A stretch of DNA of 64,000 bases from Diphasiastrum complanatum. Its lineage: Eukaryota; Streptophyta; Lycopodiopsida; Lycopodiales; Lycopodiaceae. A program made the translations under genes and the position numbers. The stretch is taken from the NCBI GenBank assembly GCA_029204225.1, contig CM055101.1, positions 42,184,927 through 42,248,926 on the forward strand, in the 5' to 3' direction. This document shows, piece by piece, positions 12,901-24,500 of the stretch (position 1 is its first letter; each line of letters begins with the position of its first letter). Under the pieces are notes generated by a model that saw nothing but the letters and a program-made list of their open reading frames with translations, did not search any database and was not told the origin of the DNA.

Positions 12901-15900
12901 TCCAACAGCCATGTCTCTTCTTACAATTTGTTGTCCAAGGTCCTCCGACACCGCACTTGGCTGTCCAAGATCTTCCAAAACTGGTCCTTGCTGTCCAACA
13001 GTTCCTGCAGGCTGATTATGAGCAACAATGGGCGGTTCTTGATGAACATTAGGCTCTAAACTTGATGAGGTGTTGGGCAGGTCGAAACTGGTTGATTGCT
13101 GCCCCTTATCTCCAGCAATAGAAGATGGTACCAAATCTGGAAAAACTTCAACATTCACACTATGTGGGCTGTCCCCCTTCAAGATATGAGTTGGGGCCAC
13201 ATCCAATGAATTCTTTTCATCAAAATGCACATCACAAGTAACAATAATCTTGTTAGTGCTCAAATTGAACAGCTTATAGCCTTTGCTTTCACTACTATAG
13301 CCAACAAAAATGCATTTAACTCCTTTATCCTCAAGCTTTGTACGAAGTTTATTTGGAACAAAAGCATAAGCCGTACAACCAAAAATGCGAAAGTGAGAGA
13401 TTGTAGGCTTCTTTCCATACCAAACTTTATAAGGAGTTAATACTTTCAATGCTTTAGTAGGACAACGATTGCTTATGTATGCTGCCGTTATAACCGCTTC
13501 AGCCCAAAACTTGTGAGGCAGCCCCTTTGCTTTGAGCATGCAACGGGCCATCTCCATAAGTGTGTGATTCTTTCGTTTGGCAACACCATTTTGTTGAGGC
13601 GTATAGGGAGTTGTCATTTGATGTAGAATTCCCTTTTCTCGAAGAAATGCATCGAACGTATTCTTAATGTATTCCCCTCCTCGATCGGTGTGTAGGGTCT
13701 TCAAAGAATGCCCAAACTGATTTTCCACCATTGCTAGAAAATCTTTGAAACGTTGAAAAACTTCCGATTTAGCCTTCATAGGATAGATCCATGTAAAACG
13801 GGAAAAGTCATCAATAAAAGTCACAAAATCGATGCACTTTCCAATAGATTCGGTCCTCATTGGACCACAAACATCACTATGAACCAAATCAAATTTATCA
13901 AAAACCCGTATAGTTCCATCAATTGGAAAAGGTTTCCTTTGAAACTTTCCAAGTATGCACCCCTCGCATACATGCCCTTCCGGCTGCTCAATAGTAGGAA
14001 TGTCTTCTACCATATTAAATGTCTTCAGCTTCTTCAAACTTGCAAAGTTGAAATGCCCAAACTTTGCGTGCCACAATTCAGCCAACTCCAATGATTTTGA
14101 TGTAGAAGCAACAAGACATGTAGAGGGAATTTGTCGCTCATAGGTATCCATAATGAATAAGCCAGCATGCATCGTTCCCGAAACAATAATCAAGAGTGAT
14201 CTTTTAGGATCCTTGACAAGACACTTATCTTCTTTGAACTCAACAACTAGTCCTTGCTTCAACATAGTTGAAACCGAAAGAAGATTCTTCTTGATTCCCG
14301 GAACATAAAGCACATTCTTAATGTACTTTTCTTCACCATTAGGCAAAATGATGGTTACAAGTCCAATTCCATGAATAGAATAAGATGCATCATCCGCACA
14401 TTGTACCTTACTTCCATTCTACACTTTCACTAATTTAGTGAATGCTTCTTTGCGAGAAGTCATATGATAAGTAGCACCACTATCAATCACCCATTCAATG
14501 GGCTGAAAATCAGCAACTTGCAAAACAGAATCTGACTTCCTCATAGATGTAGTAGTACTAGTAGAAGCAATATTAGACACAAAAGCATAGTCTTGGTTGA
14601 AGAGATCACCACTAGCTCCAAAGTAGCAAGTGAAGCACTAGTATCAATTCCTTTACTCTCCTCTTTCGCAAGCTTCTTCTTACAATCCTTGATGAAGTGC
14701 CCATACCTTTTGCAATAATGGCCTTTTGAGTGTTGACATTTTGACCTCCAATGGGCTTTTGCTCATCCTTGGAAGGAGGATTCCCCTTTCCTTTTGACTT
14801 GCCTTTGCCCTTGCCTTTCGTGAAGAAAGCTTGATCTTGTTGAGTGTCACCCGCAAAGTTTTGCCTCGTTTGCTCCTCTTGAAGAAGCAGCCCAACAAGT
14901 TCATCAAAGGAGACTTGTTGTCCCCTAAGAGAGATACTCAAAGATGAAACAAATGGAAGATAAGATGAAGGTAATGAGTTGAGAGTAATGGAAACAAATT
15001 GAGCATCCTCAATTATCTCATCAATATTGAGAAGCTCCTCACGAAGATCCTTGATCTTCGTCAAGTGATTAGTCACTTGATCCCCTTCTTGCATCTTCAA
15101 CAAAGAAAGCTGATTTCTAAAATACACCACTCTTGCTGGATTTTTGACTCTATACATAGTATAAAGTGTATCCCACGCACTTTTAGATGTCTTACAAGAC
15201 CTAATATGAGATAAGATAGATCTTTTCACAACAAGAGCAACCATAGAATTTGCTTGTGCATCCCTTCTATCCCACTTCTTTTGTTCTTCCGAAGATGTAG
15301 AAGATGATGTTGATGATGATGATCCACGAGGTGTAGGAGGTGCCAAAGACGGAGGCCTTTCCTCATCACCATTGACCAAATCCCACAACCCTTTCGCTAT
15401 GAGAAGATTCTTCATCATGTAACTCCACAAGGAGTAATTTGTGCCATCCAACCGATCTTCACTAAACAAAGAACCGATAGCTTCCAATTCTTTAGCCATT
15501 ACCTCCAACAAAATTTCAGCTTGTAGTAGATAGGAAAGAGAGCCTTTCCACAACCAAATCTACTCAAAAATTTGCAGCAAACAAAAAGCTGAAAGTAGGA
15601 GCACAAGATGTCTTTCAATCTGCAACCAAAGTGCTCAAAAGATAATGGATAGATGGCTGTCTTTTTGCACAAAAAAACCAGCTTCTTGAAAATTAGGTTA
15701 GCTTCGATTGAAGCCTACACCGAAACCCAATTAGGAAGCCAAATAGTGTGATCAACACACACTCCAATAGGGCTGTTGAAGGCGCCCTACTACTTGCTGA
15801 GAATCTGCAAATTTCCAGCCACAAGTTGACCTAACCCTGAATAGGGTTTGCTGAAATTTGGGCGCCCTCCTACACAAATGCCAACCTGAAAACAAAAACA

Positions 15901-18415
15901 GCAAGATAAGGAGACACCACAACCAAAAATCAGTAGCAGATTTTTGGGTGCCCTCCTCTAAACAAAACTTGCTGAAAACTGGTTGCATAAAAATCAGATT
16001 TGAGATTCTGATTTTTGGGTGCCAAAAATTGCTCCTCCAAGATCTCTGATGGCCGCCCTCCTTCAACCTGAAAAGAGACAAAAAAGCTGATCCAAACTCC
16101 ACTTGAAAAGATCAGCAAGATGCTGAAATTTCACAACAAAAAGCAGAGAAGCTCCTCTTCTGGTAGGACGCCAACAAACAAGCTTGCTGCAGATCCGGTA
16201 GCTCTGATACCATGTAGGAAAGCAAGAGTCAAGTCACCAAGATCTAGTTATCAATCAATCTCCACAGAAAACAAGAGAAAAGAGGCTGGGCGCCCAACTC
16301 TAAGAGAGAGAGAGAGAAAACAGCAACAAGAGCAATGGAGAGCAATGCTTAGCCAAACTGTAAAAATGAAATACACAATGAGCATCTAAGTACTCTACCT
16401 GGATGTGGCCAAATGCCACCAAATCCTAAGGTTAACCACTTACTAAATGTAGGGCACCCCCAAAAGTCAAGATAGGGCCCGGGCCCTAAACAAAATTAGA
16501 CCCCTAAGGACCCACGAGTCAATACATGACCAAAATTGGGTCCAACTGAACTTAAGACAAACTTAAGATAGCCTAAATAACTAAATACCCATGGTTACAC
16601 AAATCTCGACCTTTTGGGTCAAAGTAAACTATGGATTAACTTTAGCATAGTCATTTATTTCTAACACTTAATCTACATCCCCTTTGTAGTTCCGAATCCA
16701 AAAAAGGTGGTGGATACAAAGGCAACATGAATCTAAAAACATAATAGGTTTTCAATATTTTGATGAATGGAACGTTAAGTTAGAGGATGAGCTGCATGTG
16801 AGATTCCTTGATTAGCTCCTAGAAGGAAATTCATAGACGAGAGGGGACATTATACATTTGAATTAGCATATAATAATTAAGTTTTAACCACTGGTTCCAA
16901 GCCCCCATTAGAAAATAGATGTCAGATAGGGAGCTGTTAGAACTATTGACCTATGTTGATGTGTGTAACTCTCACATGTCATGGGTCTCCAGGTGACGTG
17001 CAAAGGAGTGTCTACCAAGATACTGTTGTTCAGAAATGAGTGGTGTGCACATGTGCCATGACAGAATGATACTCTGTCGCATGCTCATAAGAGCTACTGA
17101 TGGACAAGGGAAAGTGTTGATGATATGGGATACCATCATTTCCTAAGTCTTGATCAATGTGCGGTGTTCATAGTTTCGTGGTTCCAGGCTCACTCAAAAT
17201 GGATTCTATAATTTTGTGTATTGAGCCAACAATCCAATTTCCTGTTGTGTGCAGAACCTGAATCTGGGAAAGAGGGTCACGGATTTATGTGCCTAACAAA
17301 ATGAAACATTGACCGGTCGAATTGCCCCATCACAAAGCCTCATCTCCTAACAGTTCCTGGCAAACAACCTGAGAAGTGCAGGGTGAAAAAGTAACATGAG
17401 AAAGCAATTTGTGAAACATAGAATATATCTCGAGGAGACAGCCACGAGCTTGAATGATTGATTGCCTTACTAGTGAAAACAGAAGCTCTTGTACACAGAG
17501 ACAACACGTCAGTAGCAAACAATTTCAAGACCAAGCACTTGCCTCAACTAGTGAAATTTTCTAATCTGATGAACAGTGTGCATGCATCAATGAACGTTAA
17601 GACCCAGGTAACGGTATTTATTTTCCAGATTAAGAAAACGGTAACATGCTTTTTGATACCTCCAAGTTTCTGTGCCTCTGCAATTACATGAAGCGCAAGA
17701 GTCGTCTTTCCAGATGCTTCTGGACCATAAATTTCGACCACCCGCCCCTGGATTAGTCAAAAACAACAACAGGCTGGAGTCCAGAAGACATAAGTGGAAG
17801 GACATCAATAAAGACACACAGAAAAAAAAATCTACCACGTGCTGCTACTTGTCACTAACCAGATTTGAGCAGCTTAATATCACAGAAATACATTAACCTG
17901 ATTTAAGAACAGAAAAAGCTTGCTGAAATGGGTCAGACTATGGTGATCAGTTCCAAGAACTCATATATTTCTGCAAACCAAATATAGCAGCTACTTAATA
18001 GAAATGAGAATGTAGATCATTGGGGCTTGGACCTTGGGTAAGCCACCAACACCCAGAGCAACATCAAGGGTGAGTGATCCTGTAGAAATAACTGGCACTT
18101 GCTTTAAATCAGTATTACGCCCCAGCCACAAGACACTCTCCTTTCCAAACTGACTTGTAATATGTGAGATAGCTGATTGTAAAGCGGCATCTTTCTCTGA
18201 GTGATTGTCCCCAGCTGGACGTGCCTCGACTGGGTTAGTTTCAGACGCTCCGGGAGCCTTTTGCCGCTTCTTAACTACTCACAAAACAACATATTATCCG
18301 TCAGAAGGGCTTTATGCACTTTAAGGATAAGAAAATTCAATACATTACATACTCATTTATTGCAAGGCAACCGACCTGTGTGACTCATAGCTACAGCAAG
18401 CCACCGGTATATCAT
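813..18415 (-). CDS. RECA: Organelle-type RecA recombinase gene, 3' part beyond left edge
   Basis: RecA forms ATP-dependent filaments on single-stranded DNA and drives strand exchange; plant copies act in mitochondria or plastids. Spliced exons read on the minus strand are 18376-18415 (tentative), 18033-18277, 17660-17747, 1262-1434 and 813-959. All joins keep phase and use GT/AG. Together they give about 231 codons, against about 350 for a bacterial RecA core, and stop after the FINQ motif; the C-terminal core must lie left of the window. Visible motifs are Walker [17 protein letters not shown] with the catalytic Glu, QPDCGEQAL, Walker [10 protein letters not shown] and the L1-side [31 protein letters not shown] and [10 protein letters not shown] look closest to mitochondrial RECA2/RECA3 types as I remember them. 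Introns are 98, 285, 16,225 and 302 bp. The gene is probably functional because no exon is damaged, but the transit peptide is not settled. Confidence 0.86.
1262..1434 (-). CDS. RECA: RecA exon with catalytic Glu and Walker B
   Basis: 173 bp (2 + 57 codons). The acceptor is CAG at 1437-1435 and the donor is a consensus GTAAGT at 1261-1256. It codes [20 protein letters not shown], then [18 protein letters not shown] and [19 protein letters not shown] carries the ATP-hydrolysis Glu, and VIVVD is Walker B. Bacterial QPDTGEQAL is QPDCGEQAL here, as in plant mitochondrial forms. Confidence 0.92.
2298..2665. mobile_element. hAT-like MITE with GGTACC subterminal repeats
   Basis: The 368-bp insertion is flanked by the 8-bp direct repeat GGTTAGTA (2290-2297 and 2666-2673), the target size of hAT elements. 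The termini are imperfect inverted repeats, CATAGTTCC against CTTAGGTTCC. About nine GGTACC palindromes lie in the two end zones around an AT-rich, non-coding middle. The related LTR at 22230 has the uninterrupted site (CTTAGTATAAATAGCC), so the insertion is supported by an empty paralogous site. Confidence 0.75.
3263..3615 (+). repeat. Degenerate tandem repeat, about 87-bp unit
   Basis: Units starting TTGCTGGATTTT or variants lie at 3263, 3331, 3420, 3506 and 3592, and each contains ATTGGGCAG and CTACTTGGTG-like motifs. Spacings are 68, 89, 86 and 86 bp. Looser copies with GGCACCCTAC extend upstream to about 2960. The array sits in the leader of the old gypsy element. Confidence 0.7.
3790..4023. 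mobile_element. Small inverted-repeat insertion, GGGAAAC-rich
   Basis: A foreign block of about 234 bp sits within gypsy RT/RNase H sequence. Its ends, TTTTGGGAAA on the left and the complement TATTGGGAAA on the right, are inverted. Several GGGAAAC/GTTTCCC motifs recur inside, and there is no ORF. No convincing target duplication was found, so MITE status is inferred. Confidence 0.5.
5431..5796 (+). repeat. 5' LTR (partial) of the gypsy element
   Basis: It matches 9532-9875 closely from GTGAAC to the terminal GTAACA, differing by one block near 5535-5560 and about nine substitutions. The tRNA-Met primer site follows two bases later. Confidence 0.8.
6796..7110 (+). repeat. Fragment resembling the start of a copia LTR
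   Basis: TGATTACGTAGCCAAACA at 6797 matches the end of the copia LTR at 36618, and the following TAGTCGCGAA-like motifs also recur there. It lies between the leader and gag of the gypsy element. The right limit is a guess. Confidence 0.45.
9448..9875 (+). repeat. 3' LTR of the gypsy element
   Basis: It runs TG...CA, preceded by the purine run AAGGAAGAGGGAA and followed by resumed older gypsy integrase sequence ([13 protein letters not shown], from 9885). Confidence 0.8.
11382..11830 (-). repeat. Copia 3' LTR
   Basis: 449 bp, TGTAGG...CTAACA on the plus strand. It includes a short (GA)n run and the complement of an AT-rich promoter region. Confidence 0.92.
16213..16666 (-). repeat. Copia 5' LTR
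   Basis: 454 bp, nearly identical to 11382-11830. It abuts the tRNA-Met primer site on its inner side and the CTTAA target repeat on its outer side. Confidence 0.92.
17660..17747 (-). CDS. RECA: RecA exon with Walker A
   Basis: 88 bp. It begins at a clean CAG acceptor (17750-17748) and codes [16 protein letters not shown], the ATP-binding P-loop, followed by [13 protein letters not shown] plus one base of the next Gly codon. The donor GT is at 17659-17658 and starts the 16-kb intron. The join to 1434 restores Gly then Tyr-Cys-Val-Phe-Val-Asp, as expected of RecA. Confidence 0.9.
18033..18277 (-). CDS. RECA: RecA exon, N-terminal domain
   Basis: The exon holds 2 + 243 bases. It encodes a basic, low-complexity lead ([15 protein letters not shown]) and then the RecA N-terminal helix and start of the core: [20 protein letters not shown], then WLGRN, then a segment ending LGVGGLPK. 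The donor is AAG|GT at 18032-18031. The spacing matches bacterial KALxxALxQIExQFGKGSIMRLG. The acceptor could be AG at 18279-18278 (used here, correct phase) or three bases further in. Confidence 0.85.
18376..18415 (-). CDS. RECA: RecA tentative first exon
   Basis: Reading from an ATG at 18415 gives 13 codons plus one base, [13 protein letters not shown], then the donor GT at 18375-18374. The single leftover base matches the phase needed by the acceptor before 18277. An in-frame stop lies just upstream of this ATG. The peptide is short and could instead be an internal exon using the AG just before CTATGAG, with the true presequence exon further right. A transcript would decide. Confidence 0.35.
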
Positions 18416-19019
18416 TCTCAACAATTTAAGCTCAGCTTGTCAATTCCAGAATATTCTAGCTAGCAAAAATTTTACAATTGACAAACGACCGGTAGATAGC
18501 GGTCTACATTGTAGTCCAGTACAAAAAACTTAAACAGAGGCCATAACAATGAAAACCTCCCTGATCAGTGCACCGTAAGCTAAGCACAATGTATCCTTCA
18601 CCTTGAGATTGCCTATGTATGCTGTTACGGAGCTACAGTGTGATACAAAGTACAGTCTTATAATTATTCTTATTCAGAATGGAAACAAAGTCAAAATCCA
18701 TCTTATCAGCACAATGCAGAGTCCAGACATAGCCTCACAACAGAAAAAATCATCTTTGTAAGCATCCACAAATTCATGTATCACTAGAAGACGATGTCTT
18801 TGCCAACACCAAAACCACCATGTAGAATTCATGCTTTTGTGTTTAACGAAAAGGCCAAGGAGTTGCTTCCAGATACTGGCAAGACAATTTACAACTGATC
18901 ATATCATTGTTAAATCATAGATAGATTTACTCGCCTCCATGGTTTTCACTGAACCGTAATTCTTTTATGAAGAATCACGTTTCGATTTCAAAAAGGTCCA
19001 GATGAGACAGTTTCTATAT
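18416..19019. other. Upstream flank of RecA, nothing recognised
   Basis: This would contain the RecA 5' UTR and promoter if the tentative first exon is right. I see no clear TATA box, RNA gene or element. Confidence 0.4.
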
Positions 19020-22000
19020 ATATTGTTGGCCTTAAAGGGGCCCTTTGTTTTGATGTTGCTTCTTGTTGTCCTACATCTTTATCTCAAGCTATGTCAATTG
19101 CTAGAAATCTTAAGCACAAATATTCCAGTCAGTTGCCACCAACCCATGTTTTTCTCTTACACCAACCTGTTCATTTCTTGTTACAACCACTTATACTGTT
19201 CCCAATATACTCCTCATTCTTCCCCTTCACCTCATCCAATTGTTTTTCATCGTTGGTCTAAAAAAGAGATGCATGAAATCCATACCAAAAAGCTCTATTA
19301 TAAGTGTAAAAGTCCAAACCACTTTTCAAAAGATTGCACATAACTCCTAGTCAGAATCCTTTTGGTGCTCATGTTCTCCTAGTTGATAAAAAAGATGATT
19401 CTAAAGTTTTTGTACTAATTATCATGCACTTAATTTCATCTCATCTTTCTCATTTATCTGTAGTCTTGGTTTTATTGTCTACCCATCAGCTCTATGCTAA
19501 AAAATCTAAGTGTACTTTCACTGTATCTGAGATTCATTTCCTTGGATTTGTGGTCTCTATTGGCTTCATTCATGTCCATCCAGCCAAGGTTGCCGCTATA
19601 CAGAAAATGGCTTGAGCCACATGATGTTCATGAGACACAAATGTTTCTAGGACTTGCTATTCATTTACGTAAGTCCGTTCTCGATCTTGCTACGATTGCT
19701 CAGCATCAAGATGTTCTCCTTCGCCAAATACTTTTTTTGCTTGGACATCTAATTACCAAGAGTTGTTTGATCAAGTCAAATATCCATTAGTCACGGTTAC
19801 TGTTCTTACTTTACCCAATTTCGATCATCATTTCTCTATTCAGACTGATGCTGGTTTGGTTGAGGTAAGTGCTATTCTTTGTCAGCATGCTGGTGTTATT
19901 GCTTATGAATCTCATCGTTTGCAGTCTTATGAGACACGTTATTAGACACATGAGAAAAAAAAATCTTGCAATTGTGTATGCTCTTAAGAAATGGCATCAC
20001 ATCTTCGACATGTTACATTTGATCTTTATATTGACCACCAGTCTTTACAATATTTTCATTCTCAAAAAACTCTTTGAGATCGACATATCAGTTGGGTGCA
20101 ATTCTTACGGACTTTTCATTATGACCTTCATTATCGATCTGGTAAAAGTAATGTTGGTGCTGATGCAGCATACCTTTCATGCTTACCAGCATCTCTCCAC
20201 ACCCTTACTAGTATTCATCCTGATTGGTTTGATCATCTTGTTGATGCTTATTCTACATGTCCAAATTTTTAGACTCATTATGCTACAGCTTAGCCTCCTT
20301 CCAGCATGCCTTATCAAGTTTATACTCTTGTTGACCGTCGCTTGTATCATTATGGTGCTCTTTGCATCCCTCATATTTTTTATATACGTTCTCACATTTT
20401 ATCTGATGCACATCTTTCACATGTTGGTGGTCATTATGGTTTTCAGAAATCCTTTGCTCACATCAAACCTTATTCTTTCTTGCCACAATTGAAACCCAAT
20501 CTTCTCAAGCTTATTCATTAATGCCAATTCTATGCTCACAATAAATATTCACGTTCTAAACCTGGCGGTCGTCTTCAATCTATGCCTATTCCTCATCGAC
20601 AGTGGACAAATATTTCCATGGATTATTCTCGGTCTTCCTCGCACCCAACGAGGTCATGATACTTGTTAACTGATCGTTGATCATTTTTCTAAAACAAGCT
20701 CACTTTTAGCTGTTCATGCTACCATTTTTGCACCAAAATGTGCCCGTTTATGTTTATCCAAAATATTTTGTTTGCATGGTCTTCCTAATTTTATTCTCAC
20801 AAATCGTGACACACATTTTACTTCCACTTTTTAGATAAAATTAATGCATATCCTGGATATTAAACTTTTAACGGGGATTGCTTACCACTCATTTGTAGAT
20901 GGGCAATCTAAGATTTGAAATCACGTTCTTGTTATTTACATAACTTTGTTTCTCCTCCTTGCAAAGACTGGATCAACATCTTTGTTTTGCAAAACAGTTA
21001 CAATGGTTCTGTCAGAAGTACTAGGATATCTCCATTTTTGCTATCTCATGGCTATTGTCCAAGTCTCCCAAGTATTCTTCAACCACATTATGATACTCTT
21101 GTTACGATTTCTTCTTATTTTACTGATTTTCAGAACATTATTGTGCATGCACATGACCATTTATGCCATATTCAACAACAATACAAGACCGCTATTTATA
21201 AACCTACACGGTATCTCAAAATAATTGACAAGGACAAGAAGTATTTCTTCACTTTATTTTTGCTACACATAGGTTTGTTCAGAGGCAATCACATACTAAG
21301 AAATTAGCTGTCCAATATTATGGTCCTTTTCGCATTTTAGAAAAATAAAGTCTTGTGACCTATAGTCTTCGACTTCGTAAGGCATGTGGTGTTTTTCATG
21401 TAAGCTTACTTCGTAGCTCTCTTTTTTCTGGATAACCCCATGCTCCTTTGTTTCCATTTTGATACTAACCTCTTTCTCCAAGTTAGGATACAAAATAGAC
21501 GGCGTCGTAAAGTTATCCAATTTTTGGTTCAATGGGATGGTCGTCCTAACAATGAAGGCATTTGGAAACCTATGGATGTTTTTTCCCACACTCATTTTTT
21601 GCAGCAACAATACCTAGCTCTTTATGATACCGTTCATCAGCATACTGACACTACTCTTGATATTCCAAATGTTCTTGCTCTTTTAAATGCTCTTGTTCTA
21701 GATGCTCCTATTGCAGATGCTCCTGTGCTTTTTGATTCTGATTCTCTTGATCAGTATACAATGCTCTTGACACTATTGTTGCTACCAATGATGATTCCCA
21801 TGCACAGATGATTGCTTATTGACATTGTACTTATTACTACTAGAATGAGATTAAAAATTCTTTGTGCCAAAAAGAAGCACAAAGCTAATCGTACTGAAAT
21901 TCGGTTTCCTCAGCTGTAGGGGATTCGATTGTGGACTGACACCACTTGCATAAAATTATAACCCAAGAAAAGTACTACAAACAGTGCTACCGAAGTAGCT

Positions 22001-22500
22001 CTAGTAGATAAGCCCACATTGAGAGCAATGTTTTTTATTGGGGGGATGTTATATCCACAAGACATATGACACTAAGTAGATCCACAACTATTGTGGTGGG
22101 GTCCTATAGTTCTTTACCATTTTTAGACCCCTCAATAATACATTTAAGCCTATTTTACATAGTTCCTAATTTGGGCCCTAATATTTGAATTTTCATATTT
22201 CCCTCCAAGTTAGATTGAAGGGAGGCAACTTTTGCTTAGTATAAATAGCCAGTAAGGCTATTCATTATTTAGTCATGAGTTTGGAGACTTGAGTAGGGGA
22301 GTTCCATCTTTGCATTTGAGGTCTTTGTTGAAACTTTTCCTGAGCTATCGACAGCCATTAATTTCATTAGTCTTCTTTGTTGGAGAATGCTTGTGAATGA
22401 TTATTCTACCACTTTTATGAATGCTACTTACTATATTTCATGCTAAATCTGTAAATACGTTCTTAACTGGTTTCCTCGCTTGCCTTCTATGCATGAGTTC
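19020..22500 (+). mobile_element. Decayed Ty3/gypsy element with 3' LTR
   Basis: In order: a gag knuckle YYKCKSPNHFSKDC (CCHC, about 19290-19340), RT pieces (NPFGAHVLLVDKKD, FLGFVVS), RNase H-like (FSIQTDAG, 19830), integrase pieces (about 20300-21100) and a chromodomain (VIQFLVQWDGRPN, 21500-21600). An LTR starts near 22048 (TGTTATATCC) and matches 2205-2290. No 5' LTR was seen. It is old and broken many times. Confidence 0.7.
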
Positions 22501-24392
22501 AAAAATAACAGTTGATTTAGATAGATTTAGTTCTATTTTTCTGTAAGAAGAAGCCTACTAAACAATTATGTCCAGGATTAACAGTATTTGCATTCTCTTA
22601 ACAAAAGAAAAATTCCACTAGCTCTAAAGTCTCATAAGCCAAGAATTGAACCTGAACATTCTGAGACACCAGCACAATAAGACCCGGTTAAGGGTTCCAA
22701 TTCGAATCTCTTATAGCAAAGGTCTCGGGCTCTAATTTTGGGCCCTTGCTGCATGCACTAAAGACCCTAAACAACAACTTTCATATTGTATACATCTACA
22801 ACATGAGAGGCTTTGTGCAAGCCATAATTTCAATGTTATAACAATCCAAGTTACTTGCAACCTGATGCAATATTAAATTCTTTCAACAAGCGCAGTAACT
22901 GCAACAATATATACATCAAGAACAAGTGCTATAGCCCATGACAACACGATAGCGTACCTCTAAACAAAAAGCATATTTTACAACCCAAATGATGCATGCT
23001 TACACCACATGCTACCTTTGTTTGAGTTAGCATAATACACTTGCTCTTAACCCACTTTACTGCTACACACAAAGTAATTAGCAACAAGATGATTCTGACC
23101 TTTTTTGGCATCTGTAGCAAAGCTATGGCTCATTCCTGATATTTCGGTTCTGTGTAAATTGGGAACAATCTGCAAGGTGAAAGGTAACTTTGAACAATGT
23201 CAATTGTAATGACAATGATGAATAACAACATCTCCCTCATAATAAAAGCTAGATGTTAGTCAACTCTAAGAAAAAATCTCAGAAATTTAGAGTCTTCAAA
23301 AGTCAAATAGAGATGCTAGGAGTGTTTTCATATTTTCACATGCTAAAACTCATGCTATTATCTACCAAGCAAGCAAGCCTTCAATACGCTATTTAATTAC
23401 AAGTGATTTTTCTTAATCCGAGTAAACTAAAAGATAGAAGGCAACCAAATCAATGAAATCTAGAATTTACTTGTAAATCCTTCTATATGAAAAGTAGCAT
23501 GGTAGTTTCCAACTAACACAACACCCTTTGTTGACAATGTTAAGATTTTCCAAAAACCATTGTATTTCAACCAGGATCTATTATAGCTCATAATACAGAC
23601 TTCCAATTTTTTCTCTCGTGTTCAAAAAATTAGTGTCATGAAACATTCATGCAACTTGTGATTGGAACATGATAGCATAAACTAATAGATACATGCATCC
23701 ATCTTCCAAAGTATAGGGTGTCAGCGACATCAACTCCACAAAATAGAAAGATAAATCACCAACTCAACTATCCTTGAACCCACTTACAAGATTTTCAAAG
23801 AAATCAATACTAGGAATATATGTTTGTTCTGCGCCTTCCATAATGACCTTAATAGGTTAGTTGCAACACCCAACCCAACCACCAAAAAGGCACAAGGACA
23901 CCATGTAGTCACTAAGTTGATTCAACATTGGAAACATTTACGATGCCATCCACCACACAGGAGTGATGACATTGTTCTCTATAGCATGCAGAATATGTAA
24001 GTCTATGCTTGTTAATCGCACATACAGTATATCAATGTCACATTCCAATTGGATATCTCTTCTACCAATAAAGCTATGCTTCATAAAAAGAAGTACCAAG
24101 CGAGTCGAATGGACAAAAAAGCCGCACATAAACAAGGTAACAAATGTTCCAAGGTAGCCACAATTACTCCAAGCTAAGAAACCGAAAGTACTACAAGGAT
24201 GTGAAAATACCACCACCATCGTGCTACTTTGATAGAACAAGAGCGCCAAACCAAAATGCATATACCAACATCGAAATACTAAGATATCCAAAGGGACCGT
24301 AAAACCGGCAGCCACAATTTGACCAACTATACCCCAAGATACACATATTGACCAAGATTGCCATCAACAACTCAAAATTCAAATGCAGCACA
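22501..24392. other. Intergenic, no feature supported
   Basis: AT-rich DNA with only short chance ORFs. A tRNA-like B-box resemblance near 22695 was not convincing. Confidence 0.5.
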
Positions 24393-24500
24393 AGCTTATT
24401 GTAAAGAGCATTAATGACATAATTTGCCCAAGCATATTGTAAAGAGCATGAGTGACACAATTTGCCCAAGCTTATTGTAAACAGCATGAATGACATATAT
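24393..24500. repeat. 38-bp tandem repeat, about 2.9 copies
   Basis: Units start AAGCTTATTGTAAAGAGCAT or variants at 24393, 24431 and 24469, and each ends with AATTTGCCC. Copies differ by only a few bases. Confidence 0.85.

Larger units (their letters stand above)
11382..16666 (-). mobile_element. Ty1/copia element with paired LTRs and 5-bp target repeat
   Basis: It is flanked by CTTAA at 11377-11381 and 16667-16671. LTRs 11382-11830 and 16213-16666 differ by six substitutions and one 5-bp indel (about 1.3%), so the insertion is young, of the order of a few million years or less depending on rate. The primer site TGGTATCAGAGCT (complement, 16200-16212) abuts the 5' LTR. Parts seen on the minus strand are gag (15553-14612), protease/GAG-pre-integrase and integrase with the HTDRGGEY and [14 protein letters not shown] motifs (14346 to about 13000), and RNase H (12650-11868, ending [13 protein letters not shown] and [11 protein letters not shown]). 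It is broken, with a few breaks. Confidence 0.92.
10860..16925 (+). mobile_element. Gypsy debris interrupted by a copia element
   Basis: Degraded integrase-like sequence ([19 protein letters not shown]) occupies about 10860-11376. Chromodomain-tail-like sequence resumes at 16672 to about 16925, after the copia insertion. It is very decayed, with no intact frame. Confidence 0.5.
1435..17659 (-). other. Giant 16.2-kb RecA intron filled with nested retroelements
   Basis: The donor at 17659 and acceptor at 1435 are in phase with RecA exons on both sides, so the whole stretch is one intron. It contains at least three layers of insertions: old gypsy sequence, a younger gypsy element inside it, a young copia element in other gypsy debris, and two MITE-like elements. 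The stretches 1435-2204 and 16926-17659 show no recognisable element and are plain intron. Confidence 0.85.

Noticed and set aside
13753-14094. Plus-strand ORFs of 60-113 codons
   Set aside because: Antisense shadows of the copia integrase region.
22680-22760. tRNA- or SINE-like B-box (GGTTCCAATTCGAATCTC)
   Set aside because: No cloverleaf, A-box at the right distance or tail could be found.
23938-24315. 125-codon minus-strand ORF with hydrophobic stretches
   Set aside because: No recognisable domain, start context or transcript signal; composition fits chance in AT-rich DNA.
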